Shown piece after piece: positions 1-8,698 of a stretch of DNA of 64,000 nt. The notes under the pieces were generated by a model. The model worked only from the letters and a program-made list of their open reading frames with translations. It searched no databases and was not told where the DNA came from. Source of the stretch: Methanosphaera sp. WGK6 (GTDB lineage Archaea; Methanobacteriota; Methanobacteria; Methanobacteriales; Methanobacteriaceae); the NCBI RefSeq assembly GCF_001729965.1, contig NZ_JRWK01000009.1, positions 1 to 64,000 on the forward strand, written 5' to 3'. A program made the position numbers and the translations under genes. How positions within the stretch are numbered: the first letter of the stretch is position 1; each line of letters starts with the position of its first letter.

Positions 1-475
1 AAAAATCTTTAAACTCAACTAAATCATTGGATTTTATATCATTTATTTGTTCAAATATATATGGTGGAATCTCTTTTATATTATGATATTCAGAAGTCAT
101 AGATTTATCATGAATATTTTTTAAATCACCATGATGACGTATTATACAAATATATCCTAAAATAGGTGAATATACATCATTAATACATTTTCTGTTCACA
201 TAGTCTTTAATGATATAATATCCAAAAATTGCAGATAAAAAACTATGATATGTTTTTTCACTTTGATAATTATCAAATAAATGTCTTTGAAAAAAACTAG
301 TGCATTTTGCAAAATCATGAGCTAATCCAATTAAAAAAGAAATATCTGCATAGAAAGAATTATTTTCTATGCAAAGTGTTTCAAAAATATTTTTTGAATT
401 ATCAGCTACATTCAATAAATGTTCAGTTAATTTCTTATCAGGATGTGAATAAAGCGTACTAGTATAGTATGACAT
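1..475 (-). CDS. cas3: CRISPR-associated Cas3, N-terminal HD nuclease part (partial)
   Basis: Reading leftward from the ATG at 475, an open frame runs off the window edge. It starts MSYYTSTLYSHPDKKLTEH and carries an HD signature, GLAHDFAK, with His53-Asp54, plus an upstream His19 in a 'HPDKKLTEHL' context typical of Cas3 HD domains. In type I systems Cas3 nicks and degrades DNA marked by Cascade; the HD domain is the nuclease and a DExD helicase normally follows, beyond the window here. The start overlaps the end of cas5 by 17 nt, so it is the fifth gene of the operon. Cas4, Cas1 and Cas2, if present, would lie further left, outside the window. Confidence 0.85.
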   Translation of the reverse strand, partial: MSYYTSTLYSHPDKKLTEHLLNVADNSKNIFETLCIENNSFYADISFLIGLAHDFAKCTSFFQRHLFDNYQSEKTYHSFLSAIFGYYIIKDYVNRKCINDVYSPILGYICIIRHHGDLKNIHDKSMTSEYHNIKEIPPYIFEQINDIKSNDLVEFKDF

Positions 476-1175
476 TATCTTCTCCAACCTTATAATATTC
501 ACAAGAATCTAACAATATACTTTTACCATTACTTTCATAGTAATATTCAAGAAAATCAGAAACAACTCTGTTTTCATCCATATAACCTGGTGATTTTATA
601 ACACCATAACGTTTTCCAGATTCTATAACTAGTTTACCACTATTTTTAAGAACTACTGAGTCAATATGAACATTTTCTTCTTTAATCGGTTCTACAGAAA
701 ATATATCTTCACTTACTAAACTAAAATTAGCTAAACATTCAGATATTCCAAGGTATGGTGTGTAAACACTTTTATGTTCTTTTAATAATCCATAGAACTC
801 ATTTAGAATATCGTCATCATCTAAAGATAAATATATTCTATATTTTACATTTTTAAGAAATTCAGCAGGAACTTGTGTTCTTTTTCCATTTCCCTTAATT
901 TCAAATAAAACAATACTTTCTTTAGTATTAACATAATTTAAATTAATTCGAGTTTTTTCAATAGGATTAATTATTTTTAATCCAATTTTACTATTGTTTT
1001 TTTGAAATAAATCATAATATGAATCTCTTTCTTTTCCAAGAATTCCTGAAATGAAACCTGCAATTGTTGTTCGACTGGGAAATGGATATGAAATAGTGGA
1101 AGTAGTTGTATATCCACGTCTGAAATATGCATAATCACCCCATACATCAAACACTACTAGATTCATAATAATCAC
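459..1175 (-). CDS. cas5: Type I-B Cascade subunit Cas5
   Basis: 238 aa. The N-terminus reads VVFDVWGDYAYFRRGYTTTS followed by YPFPSRTTIAGFISGILG, the typical Cas5 start: a ferredoxin-like RRM strand, then the 'P.R....G.i..ilG' helix. Cas5 caps the 5' handle of the crRNA in Cascade. Its ATG lies 2 nt after the cas7 stop and its end overlaps cas3, consistent with one leftward transcript cas6-cas8-cas7-cas5-cas3. The likely start is the third codon's neighbour Met4 (MNLVVFDV), just downstream of GGTGAT; the difference is three residues. Length is normal for the family and no damage is visible. Confidence 0.88.
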   Translation of the reverse strand: MIIMNLVVFDVWGDYAYFRRGYTTTSTISYPFPSRTTIAGFISGILGKERDSYYDLFQKNNSKIGLKIINPIEKTRINLNYVNTKESIVLFEIKGNGKRTQVPAEFLKNVKYRIYLSLDDDDILNEFYGLLKEHKSVYTPYLGISECLANFSLVSEDIFSVEPIKEENVHIDSVVLKNSGKLVIESGKRYGVIKSPGYMDENRVVSDFLEYYYESNGKSILLDSCEYYKVGEDNVILY

Positions 1176-1177
1176 CT

Positions 1178-2143
1178 TTATAATAGAAGTTCTTCAGTTT
1201 CTATTCCTAAGGAATTAATGTTTTCAATTAATGATTTATTTGAATTATCCTCTGTTTTCAAACTATCATCTAATTTATAATAAATTTTACTAATCTTATC
1301 AGAATATTTTTCAAAACTATTTAATAGTTGATCATATACTAATGTAAATTCATTAATACTTCTTATTTCTTTATCACTATCAAAATCATGTTTTATAGAT
1401 AATTTATTGTTCAAATCACCAATAAAGAAGTTATTTTCTGAATATTCAATTTGTAATAATAATCTTGGTGTTTGACCAAATTTTGATCGTGTGATAAGAT
1501 TTTTAGTACCATTCCACATACCATCAAGTAATTTATTAATATCTTCTTCACCCATATGAGTATATTTTGCAGCATTTTCATTAATTGCTCCATAAAATGT
1601 AACTAATGAATAGTGTACTACATATTCTTCACGGAATGTTTTTTGAGATTTACTATCTCCAGAAGCAAATGCTCCTGTTCCTTTTATATGTTCAATATTA
1701 ACTCTATTAAGTGATCTACCCATTCTAAATTGTACAGGTCCTGTTAATGTTATGGAACCAGATTGATTTTTCTTTTTTATTTTAACTTCAATAGGTATTG
1801 TACCACCAAAAAGACGAGCATCAATACATTCAGATAAAATATTTTCTTTCATGATTTTTTTTGCATCATCTAATGATTCATAATCACCTTCAGGTAAAAA
1901 ATCCTTTGCACGTGCTTTAGCATCTTGAATTCCTTCACCACTTTCACTTACTTTTTCTTTTACAAATATTGATTCATCAGCATATTCTTCTAGATAATCA
2001 CGTATAGTACGTTTTAATCTAACATCTGTAACTATATTTTTCTCAGTATCTTCATCTATTCTAGGTTTATTTTCATCTAATGGATCACCATTAGGATTTG
2101 CATCATTTATATCATATATGAATAATAATTCAGACCTATTCAT
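1178..2143 (-). CDS. cas7: Type I-B Cascade backbone subunit Cas7 (Csh2 family)
   Basis: 321 aa. It opens with LLFIYDINDANPNGDP followed by a 'PRIDEDT...VTDVRLKRTIRDYL' stretch, the hallmark of Csh2/Cas7 of type I-B (Hmari/Tneap) systems. Further on are RLFGG and GPVQFRMGRSLN motifs seen in the family. Cas7 forms the helical filament that coats the crRNA spacer. The start overlaps the 3' end of cas8b by 8 nt, so translation is probably coupled. No internal stop or truncation is present. Confidence 0.9.
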   Translation of the reverse strand: MNRSELLFIYDINDANPNGDPLDENKPRIDEDTEKNIVTDVRLKRTIRDYLEEYADESIFVKEKVSESGEGIQDAKARAKDFLPEGDYESLDDAKKIMKENILSECIDARLFGGTIPIEVKIKKKNQSGSITLTGPVQFRMGRSLNRVNIEHIKGTGAFASGDSKSQKTFREEYVVHYSLVTFYGAINENAAKYTHMGEEDINKLLDGMWNGTKNLITRSKFGQTPRLLLQIEYSENNFFIGDLNNKLSIKHDFDSDKEIRSINEFTLVYDQLLNSFEKYSDKISKIYYKLDDSLKTEDNSNKSLIENINSLGIETEELLL

Positions 2144-3959
2144 TTAAATCAACTCCTTTATCATCTAATTTAAAATTATCACCTATTGTGAAACCTAATA
2201 CAAAGTAGTAACTAGTTTCATTTTTATTTAATTTCCAACTTTTATCTGATTCTAATAAATTAATTGAAATCAATTCTTCAATTTTCTTATAACTATAAAG
2301 TGAATCATATTCAGTTAATTTATTAATTACTTCTTTATATGCTTGTTTTAATTTTTTGTTATCTAAGTTTAAACCCCATAATTTTTTAACAAAAGGTGTT
2401 GAATTCAATCTTTTATATTGAATTCTTGTGAGTTTTTTTGTTAATATACCTATAAGTAAACATGCTCTTTTTTCAGGAGTATCCAACATAGTTAGTATAT
2501 CTTCTCCTTTTTTATCTTCAAAAGACAATTTTTTACCTCCTTTAAATAAATTTAACTTATCTAATAGTATCAATAAATGTAATCCTTTAAATACATTATA
2601 CCTCATAAATCCATATTCTTCATCATAATTTCTCCAATTTTTTCGTATAACACTCATTATTTGTTCTAATAAAAAATCATAGTCAATCGTATTATTACTC
2701 ATTATGGAGTTTACTATTTCAAGATAGTATTTATTACTATTTCTTGTTGATGTAAAATCTCTTAAAAATCCAAGATACCAATTATATTGGCTTAAATATG
2801 TTTTATTATTAGTGGATACTAACTTAATAAAATCTCCTGTAACTTTATCTCCAAATATTTCTTTCATATGATCTTCATTGAAAATAGTTAATGATTTTAC
2901 TTCTTTTTGACTTAAATATATTTTTTGTAACCATGATGGAATAATACTTTCAACATAACCTAATATGTTGAAGGAATTATTATTTTTTTCATAATATAAA
3001 AATTTAAATTCCAAAATATCATTCAAATCCTCGACTAAATCAGATAATTCCTCCTCTACATCACTTATTTCAGAATATTTTCTTTTATCTTCAAGGTCCA
3101 CTAATTCATCATATAATTCATCTAATACTTCATTATTATTAAAAAATACTGTTGGAATCACATAAAATCTAAGTCCAAATTCTGAAAAACTCAGGAAACG
3201 TTCAACAAACTTTTTCCCAGCTTCTAAATATAATGCACAATCAGCACAAATACTTGATTGTTTCCATTGATTTATCCTATTTAATTCAGGAGTATTTCCA
3301 GGTTTATCAACAGTTCCAAATGTTAAACCAATAGAACTTGGAACTAGACCATGAACCTCTTTTTTCTCATCACAAAGATAGCATTTTGCATTTCCACTAC
3401 TTTTTATTTTAGGCGATGTCATAGAATAATATTTTTCATTAGCTTTATCTAACAATAAAGTTCTAAAAATATTATAAGGTTCATCCATATTATCCAAATA
3501 TTTAAACTCATTCTGATCTTTAAATCGAATTGTTAATAAAACATTACGCCTATTTTCAGGAGATATATTTCCATAATATTCTCCAAGATTACTTAATATA
3601 ACATTTCTATTCTCTTCAAGAATTGTATAAACATTATTTATAAATTCATCTTTTTTAGCATGATTTTTAAACCATTTAATAAATTTACCATCAAATGTCT
3701 TATCAACATCAGTAATGAATGCTGATGGTGAAAGATTAGTACCTCGTGATGATCCCTTTTTATATAAATAATGTAAATCATCCTCTTTTTTATAATCTTC
3801 TTCAATAATACCATCATAAGACAAATCATCCATATTAATATTAACATATAATACTTTTCGAGTATGTTCAAATTTATCAGCATCTAAAATAACAGATAAC
3901 TGATCCAAATTATCTTTATTAATCCAAAATTTACCTAACTCATACATACTATTAATCAA
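2136..3959 (-). CDS. cas8b: Type I-B Cascade large subunit Cas8b (Csh1 family)
   Basis: About 607 aa from a TTG start. A zinc-finger-like arrangement of two CxxC pairs (KCYLCDEKKEVHG and later CADCALYLEAGKKF) and the gene order identify the Csh1-type large subunit, which recognises the PAM and non-target strand in Cascade. An ATG exists at 3989, but the Shine-Dalgarno sequence AGGAGGTGA lies at 3964-3972, inside that longer frame, and sits 4 nt before TTG at 3959-3957. The SD simultaneously encodes the last two Arg codons and the stop of cas6. A later ATG at 3947 is the alternative. The gene is intact. Confidence 0.85.
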   Translation of the reverse strand: MINSMYELGKFWINKDNLDQLSVILDADKFEHTRKVLYVNINMDDLSYDGIIEEDYKKEDDLHYLYKKGSSRGTNLSPSAFITDVDKTFDGKFIKWFKNHAKKDEFINNVYTILEENRNVILSNLGEYYGNISPENRRNVLLTIRFKDQNEFKYLDNMDEPYNIFRTLLLDKANEKYYSMTSPKIKSSGNAKCYLCDEKKEVHGLVPSSIGLTFGTVDKPGNTPELNRINQWKQSSICADCALYLEAGKKFVERFLSFSEFGLRFYVIPTVFFNNNEVLDELYDELVDLEDKRKYSEISDVEEELSDLVEDLNDILEFKFLYYEKNNNSFNILGYVESIIPSWLQKIYLSQKEVKSLTIFNEDHMKEIFGDKVTGDFIKLVSTNNKTYLSQYNWYLGFLRDFTSTRNSNKYYLEIVNSIMSNNTIDYDFLLEQIMSVIRKNWRNYDEEYGFMRYNVFKGLHLLILLDKLNLFKGGKKLSFEDKKGEDILTMLDTPEKRACLLIGILTKKLTRIQYKRLNSTPFVKKLWGLNLDNKKLKQAYKEVINKLTEYDSLYSYKKIEELISINLLESDKSWKLNKNETSYYFVLGFTIGDNFKLDDKGVDLNE

Positions 3960-3963
3960 AATT

Positions 3964-4665
3964 TCACCTCCTATTATTAATAAATCCAAAACCTAAACTA
4001 TTTTTTTCACCTAACCCACAGTCTAATAAAAAATTATAAAATTGCTTATTATCTCTATTAAGTTCCTTTTCCAGAGTTTTCCAAAGACTACCTATAATAA
4101 TAAAAGTATTATCTTTCATAGAAATCCTAACAGAAACTTCTCTCGTTAATTCAAATGAATCAAAAATATCCGATTCTAAATTAAAATCATCCCCCGTATA
4201 TGCTACATATTTCTTTATAGCATTATCTTTTAACCTATTGAAGAAAAAATCAAAACTATTATTATTAAATGAAAAATATTTATTGGAATAATTATCTTCA
4301 AACAATGCAATAGGTGTTCCAGTAATTATAGAACCCGTACACTGTTTATTAAAAATTTTTAAACTAATAATTTCCATATAATACTTATTTAATCTAAATA
4401 CTTCCATATGAGATAATTGATAATAAAGTAGTTTGATAAAAGCACTACTCGGGGATGATATAATTAAGTTTTTATATTCATCCTGCTTAAAATCTGTAAC
4501 TGGAAAAATATTAGAAAAATTAAAGAACTTAAATCCTTTAACATTATGATAATTTTTAAATTCAGTATCTTTAATTAAATTATAAATAAAACCTTGAATA
4601 TCATATTTACCAATTTCATAATAATTACTATTTTTTAATGGGTTAAATTTTAGAATTAATCTCAT
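3964..4665 (-). CDS. cas6: CRISPR RNA endoribonuclease Cas6
   Basis: 233 aa from ATG 4665, which follows GGAGG (4672-4676) at 6 nt; the longer frame to 4692 lacks an SD. The first residues MRLILKFNPL and the C-terminal glycine-rich loop CGLGEKNSLGFGFINNRR fit the Cas6 family (RAMP fold with a G-rich loop near the end). Cas6 cuts pre-crRNA within the repeat, leaving an 8-nt 5' handle. It is the first gene of the leftward cas operon, and its last codons AGG AGG TGA double as the SD of cas8b. The gene points away from the CRISPR array next to it. Confidence 0.87.
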   Translation of the reverse strand: MRLILKFNPLKNSNYYEIGKYDIQGFIYNLIKDTEFKNYHNVKGFKFFNFSNIFPVTDFKQDEYKNLIISSPSSAFIKLLYYQLSHMEVFRLNKYYMEIISLKIFNKQCTGSIITGTPIALFEDNYSNKYFSFNNNSFDFFFNRLKDNAIKKYVAYTGDDFNLESDIFDSFELTREVSVRISMKDNTFIIIGSLWKTLEKELNRDNKQFYNFLLDCGLGEKNSLGFGFINNRR

Positions 4666-4692
4666 AAAAACCTCCATTTTAGAAAGTATCAA

Positions 4693-4825
4693 TTTAATTT
4701 TAATTTCAATTTCTTCTTAATTATACTTATTATAATTTGAAGTATATAAATGTTTTTTATTGATATGAAGAATAAGATTAAATAAAAAAATTTATTACAT
4801 TATAAAAAAAGACATATAAATAATC
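4693..4825. promoter_or_regulatory. Divergent spacer: cas promoter and presumed CRISPR leader
   Basis: An AT-rich spacer between cas6 and the first repeat. On the plus strand TATA-like sequences appear at about 4743-4750 (TATATAAA) and 4814-4823 (catataaata), right before the array. On the minus strand, TTCAAATTATAATAAG near 4720-4740 could serve cas6. Repeats read GTTT...GGAAAC on the plus strand, matching the usual type I-B 3' end, so the leader would be here. This is inferred from position only. Confidence 0.4.
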
Positions 4826-5159
4826 ATTTTAAATAGACTATAATAGTATGGAAACTTGATTTGAAGTATAAATTCAAAGAAAATACATTCATAATAAATT
4901 AATAGAAAAAAAATATTATGAACAAAATTTTAAAATAGACTGTAATAGTATGAAAACCAGGTGTTTTATGATGAATTTTGAAAAAATAAAAATAGTTTAA
5001 AATAGACTATATTGTATGGAAACAAAGAAGCAACAAAAAGAAATTATAGAACAGTAATACGGGTTTAAAATAGACTATATAGTATGGAAACTCAGATAAT
5101 CCATATGAATTAACAAGGCCAATTGAGAGTGTTTAAAATAGACTATATATTGTGGAAAC
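4826..5159 (+). CRISPR. Short CRISPR array, five non-identical repeats
   Basis: Repeats of 29-30 bp lie at 4826-4855, 4928-4957, 4995-5023, 5063-5091 and 5131-5159, with a consensus close to GTTTAAAATAGACTATA followed by TAGTATGGAAAC. Spacers are 37-39 nt (4958-4994, 5024-5062, 5092-5130), but the first is 72 nt (4856-4927), suggesting a lost repeat or deletion. No two repeats are identical: units 1 and 2 carry TAATAGTATG and start ATTTT or TTTTA, unit 3 has ATTGTATGG, and unit 5 has TATATTGTGG. The array sits next to cas6 of a type I-B operon. Orientation is inferred from the GGAAAC end. Confidence 0.9.
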
Positions 5160-5266
5160 ATTACTTAGCACTACATATTTTTGTTTATTCATTTTTTTAA
5201 TAGAATACCTTGAATAACATATAGTTGTTCTAGTGTATTCACTCCTTTTCAAAAAAATATGATTTC

Positions 5267-6496
5267 TCATATTGTTTCATTTTTTAAGAAGTCTATTACA
5301 TTTATATGAGTGATGTTGTCTCTTGAGAAATTAAATGTATCCATGGATAGTATATATTTTGGGTTATTGTCTTTAATGTTTAGTAGGGGTTTAATTTCTC
5401 TTTCTTGTGTTGTTTGGTCAACTATTGACCATGATACTTGGATATATATTGTTTTTTCTAAGTTTCTACATATAAAATCTACTTCTAGGTTATCTTGTTT
5501 TCCTATTGTGATTTTATAGCCTCTTCTTATGAGTTCTACATATATTATATTTTCAAGAATACTCCCAATATTTCTGTATTGTTTTGGTATTAAATTATTG
5601 TATAATCCTACATCCACTAAGTAATATTTTTCATTTATTGTTAGTATTTGTTTTCCTTTCATGTTTTCACGTTTGCTTTTCATGATGATATTTGCATCTA
5701 TTATGTAGGAAATATATCTTAATATTTTATCAAGTGATATTTTTCTGTTTTCATGTTTGAAGTATTTTGATATTTTTCTTGCAGAAAATAGTCCTCCTAT
5801 GTTGTTTATTATGTATGATAATAATCTTTCTAAGAAGTCATAGTCTCTTATTTCATTTCTTTTTACTATGTCTTTAAGTATGATTGTATTGTATAAAGAG
5901 TCTAGATACTTCTGTTTTAGTTCTTCTGGATATTTTAGTATTTCTGGAAATCCACCATATTCCATGTATTTGTTAAATATTTCTATTTCTTTGGTGGGTG
6001 TTATTTCTTCATGTAATATTTCTTTATGGTATTCTAGAATTTCATTGTATGAAAATGGGTATATTTGATATTGAATATATCGTCCTGCTAGTAGTGTTGC
6101 TAGTTCTCCAGATAACATGTTTGAGTTTGATCCCGTGATGTATATATCACAGTGATAATCTACTCGTAATGCATTGATTATTTTTTCCCATTGATTTATA
6201 TTTTGTATTTCATCAAATAGGAAATATATTTTACCTTCTATTTCTTCTGTGATTTTTTTGATATGATTACCTAAATCTATGTAGTTTTTGATAGAATTAT
6301 ATTCAAATGATTCGAATGATATGTATATTATATTTTTAGGAGGTATTTGTTTTTCTTTAAGTGTTTTTTCTATTGATTTAAGTATGTATGTTTTTCCACA
6401 TCTTCTTACTCCTGTGAGAACTTTGATGGTTTCTGTATCTATTAGTTGTTCTAGTTTTTCTGTGTATTGTTTTCTTTTTAGTATTTTTTGGGACAT
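5267..6496 (-). CDS. AAA ATPase with C-terminal DUF4143 nuclease-like domain
   Basis: About 409 aa. Walker A is GVRRCGKT (residues 34-41 counted from the GTG at 6511) and Walker B is YFLFDEIQNI (about 95-104), as in the archaeal ATPase/DUF4143 family. Near the C-terminus, NLEVDFICRN...IYIQVSW resembles the D-(E/Q)xK-like core of the PD-(D/E)XK fold found in DUF4143. These proteins are widespread in archaea and anaerobes; their role is unclear. The ATG at 6496 is preferred over GTG 6511 because TGAGGA lies between them. Four 18-bp dyads lie just upstream. A monocistronic unit is likely. Confidence 0.85.
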   Translation of the reverse strand: MSQKILKRKQYTEKLEQLIDTETIKVLTGVRRCGKTYILKSIEKTLKEKQIPPKNIIYISFESFEYNSIKNYIDLGNHIKKITEEIEGKIYFLFDEIQNINQWEKIINALRVDYHCDIYITGSNSNMLSGELATLLAGRYIQYQIYPFSYNEILEYHKEILHEEITPTKEIEIFNKYMEYGGFPEILKYPEELKQKYLDSLYNTIILKDIVKRNEIRDYDFLERLLSYIINNIGGLFSARKISKYFKHENRKISLDKILRYISYIIDANIIMKSKRENMKGKQILTINEKYYLVDVGLYNNLIPKQYRNIGSILENIIYVELIRRGYKITIGKQDNLEVDFICRNLEKTIYIQVSWSIVDQTTQEREIKPLLNIKDNNPKYILSMDTFNFSRDNITHINVIDFLKNETI

Positions 6497-6525
6497 ATTC
6501 TGCTTCCTCACAAGATTATTTTTTT

Positions 6526-6730
6526 TGTCTTATATATTAAACAAAAATATAAATTATATAGATTCTGTCTTGTATAACAGACATTTTTAATATGAATATA
6601 GGTATGTTTATTATATATAAAATAGTTATGTCTATAATAATTATAAGAATAGACGTTTATAAATAATTTTTTTGTCGTGTGTATTGAACAAATTTTGTAT
6701 TTTATATTATTTTGTCGTGTGTACTCGACA
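6526..6730. repeat. Two pairs of 18-bp imperfect dyads upstream of the ATPase gene
   Basis: Four related elements: TGTCTTATATATTAAACA (6526-6543), TGTCTTGTATAACAGACA (6566-6583), TGTCGTGTGTATTGAACA (6673-6690) and TGTCGTGTGTACTCGACA (6713-6730). Elements 2 and 4 are perfect TGTCK/MGACA inverted repeats around an 8-nt core. Start-to-start spacing within each pair is 40 bp, and each pair lies in a similar stretch of about 70 bp bounded by T-runs. A further dyad, GTCTAT...ATAGAC, lies at 6630-6654. The position in the 5' region of the leftward ATPase gene suggests operator or protein-binding sites. Confidence 0.6.
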
Positions 6731-6776
6731 TTTTTAAACATTTTATTTTAAAAAAAATAGTTTGGGTGATTAATAT

Positions 6777-8441
6777 TTATTTTAGTTGTTGTAGTATTTC
6801 TTGTCTGTTTAGTGGTTGTGTGTAGTTTTCGTATGGTTTTCTTTTTTCGTCTATTCCGTAGCATATGTAGTGTGTTTCGGGTGTTAGCCATTTGCACCAT
6901 TTGTCTCTTTTTAGGTCTTTGTTTTTGGATAGGTAGTATCCTATGTCTAGCCATCTGTTTTTTTGTATTTTTCTGTGTAGTTTTATGTTTGTTGTTGTGT
7001 TTTTTCTGGATTTTAGGATTATGTATATGTATGGTAGTGGTTGTGTTAGTTTCTTTTTAAGTGTTGTTTTTAGTTGGTAGTAGTCCATGCTTATTTTGTT
7101 GTATGCTAGTTGGTCTTCTCTTTTTATTTCTCTTGTCTTGTATTGTTGTAGTAGTGTTTTGTATTGTTTTATGTATTTTATTGATTGGTCTAGTTTTGTT
7201 TGTGTTTTTGTGTTTTTCTTTTCTAGTTCTTTTATTTGTTGTGTGTGTGTTTTATTGTTTTCTTGTATTTGTGTTGTTAGTTCTTGGTTTTCTTGTGTTT
7301 TTTCTTGTATTTGTTTTTCTTGTTCTATGTTTTCTTTTTTGGATAGTATGAATTTGCGTTCTAGTTGTTCTAGTTTTTGTGTGTTTGTTTTTATTTTGTT
7401 TACTTTTTCTGTTAGTTTTTGTGTGTTTTCTTCGAGTGTTTTGTTGTTTTGTTCTAGTTTTTCTTTTTCTGTTTGTAGTTGTTGTTCGTATTCTTGTATT
7501 TTTTGGTTGTTTTTTTGTGCTTCTTGTAGTTGTATTGTTAGTTCTTCTTGGTATTGGCTTATTTTCTGGTTTTCTTCTCGTACTTTTTTGTGTAGTAGTT
7601 GTGATTCTGTGAAGTAGTTTGTGTCGTTTAGTTTGTTTATGTTGTGTATGAGGTTTCTTAGTTCGTAGGATTCTAGTGGTTTTTGTGTTGTGTTTTCATT
7701 GTCTAGTCTTATGTGTATTTTGTTTTTCTGGTTTTTGATGAATGGTAGTTTTCCTAGTTTTTTGAAGAGTGTTATGTATTTTTTGTTGAGGTTTGTTATG
7801 ATGTATGTGTTTGGTATGTATTCTTCTTTTTTGATTAGTTCAAATATGTTTATTCTGTGTCCGAATTTATTGTTTATCTCGTTTAGTGATTTGTTTTGGA
7901 ATATGTTGGTTATTAGTGATTCTTTTTGTCTGTCAAATACTTTTGTTTTTGGCATTTCTACTATTGCTATTGATTCTTGTGTTAGTATTGCTAGTGTTAG
8001 TGCCATGAATGCTCCCATTTTGCTTCCATAGAATAGTATGTTTGTGTATTTGTTGGTGTTTTTGTATTTGTATATTTTTTGGGCTATTTGTTGGATTATT
8101 TGGCTTATATTTTTTAGGTACCAGTCGTCCATGGTTCCTATTCCCCAGCCACCTTTTATGTCATCGTGGATGTATGTTGTTGGATCGTTGAAGTGGATTG
8201 TTGATTCTGTGAAGTTCCAGTCTAGTCTTTCATAGTATGGTTTTGTTCTGTCATGGCTTGTGTCTCTTATTGCATCGGGTGCTAGTACTAGTAGTTTGTC
8301 ACTGTCATCTTTTAGGTGTATTTTGAATTCATAGTCTATATTGTTTTTTGTTATTGTTAGGTCAAATTGAGTGTTTACTGGTAGTTGGATGTTTGTTAGT
8401 TCATCTATTGTGCATTTTATACTTTTTTGGGGTGGTTCCAT
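6777..8441 (-). CDS. Hydrolase-like head with long coiled coil and glycan-type C-terminal motif
   Basis: 554 aa, ATG preceded by GGTGAATCACA. Residues about 45-200 look like an alpha/beta-hydrolase domain of the XcbB/CpsF (capsule) or Asp2-like type: LLVLAPDAIRD, GGWGIGTMDDWY and NILFYGSKMGAFMAL, where GSKMG replaces the usual GxSxG nucleophile elbow. Residues about 270-430 are an uninterrupted Gln/Glu/Lys-rich coiled coil. The end carries DIGYYLSKNKDL...HYICYGIDEKRKPY, a motif often seen beside glycosyltransferases. A role in surface glycan assembly is inferred. The DNA is strikingly A/C-rich on the coding strand (mostly ACA, CAA, ATA codons), which produces long spurious frames opposite. 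Confidence 0.6.
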   Translation of the reverse strand: MEPPQKSIKCTIDELTNIQLPVNTQFDLTITKNNIDYEFKIHLKDDSDKLLVLAPDAIRDTSHDRTKPYYERLDWNFTESTIHFNDPTTYIHDDIKGGWGIGTMDDWYLKNISQIIQQIAQKIYKYKNTNKYTNILFYGSKMGAFMALTLAILTQESIAIVEMPKTKVFDRQKESLITNIFQNKSLNEINNKFGHRINIFELIKKEEYIPNTYIITNLNKKYITLFKKLGKLPFIKNQKNKIHIRLDNENTTQKPLESYELRNLIHNINKLNDTNYFTESQLLHKKVREENQKISQYQEELTIQLQEAQKNNQKIQEYEQQLQTEKEKLEQNNKTLEENTQKLTEKVNKIKTNTQKLEQLERKFILSKKENIEQEKQIQEKTQENQELTTQIQENNKTHTQQIKELEKKNTKTQTKLDQSIKYIKQYKTLLQQYKTREIKREDQLAYNKISMDYYQLKTTLKKKLTQPLPYIYIILKSRKNTTTNIKLHRKIQKNRWLDIGYYLSKNKDLKRDKWCKWLTPETHYICYGIDEKRKPYENYTQPLNRQEILQQLK

Positions 8442-8698
8442 TGTGATTCACCATGTGATTTTTTTTAATCCTTTAAATTTTTTTTGTGGAATTTAAGTGT
8501 TGATTTACTTTTTTTCCATTTGTTATTATATATTTTTATTACTTGACTTATTTAAGTTTTATTTTTTAATCAATTTTATTTCATGTTTTGTTTTGGTTTT
8601 ATATGTGTTGTTGGTTGTTGTTTTTATGGTTTTTCTCTTGTTTATTAAGATTATCATTATATATTGTTAATTACATAATTATTTATGATTAAATTTTA

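Noticed and set aside
4856-4927. A hidden degenerate repeat inside the 72-nt first spacer
   Set aside because: No stretch matches the GTTTAAAATAGAC or GTATGGAAAC parts, and 72 nt is too short for two spacers plus a repeat.
6508-6741. Minus-strand 77-codon frame
   Set aside because: It covers the dyad repeats, has no SD and is Tyr/Asn/Lys low-complexity.
6812-8235. Long plus-strand frames (e.g. 7061-7351, 7087-7617) rich in Cys, Phe, Val and Leu
   Set aside because: They lie opposite the coiled-coil gene, whose few-codon A/C-rich composition removes stops on the other strand; no SD and no sensible protein pattern.
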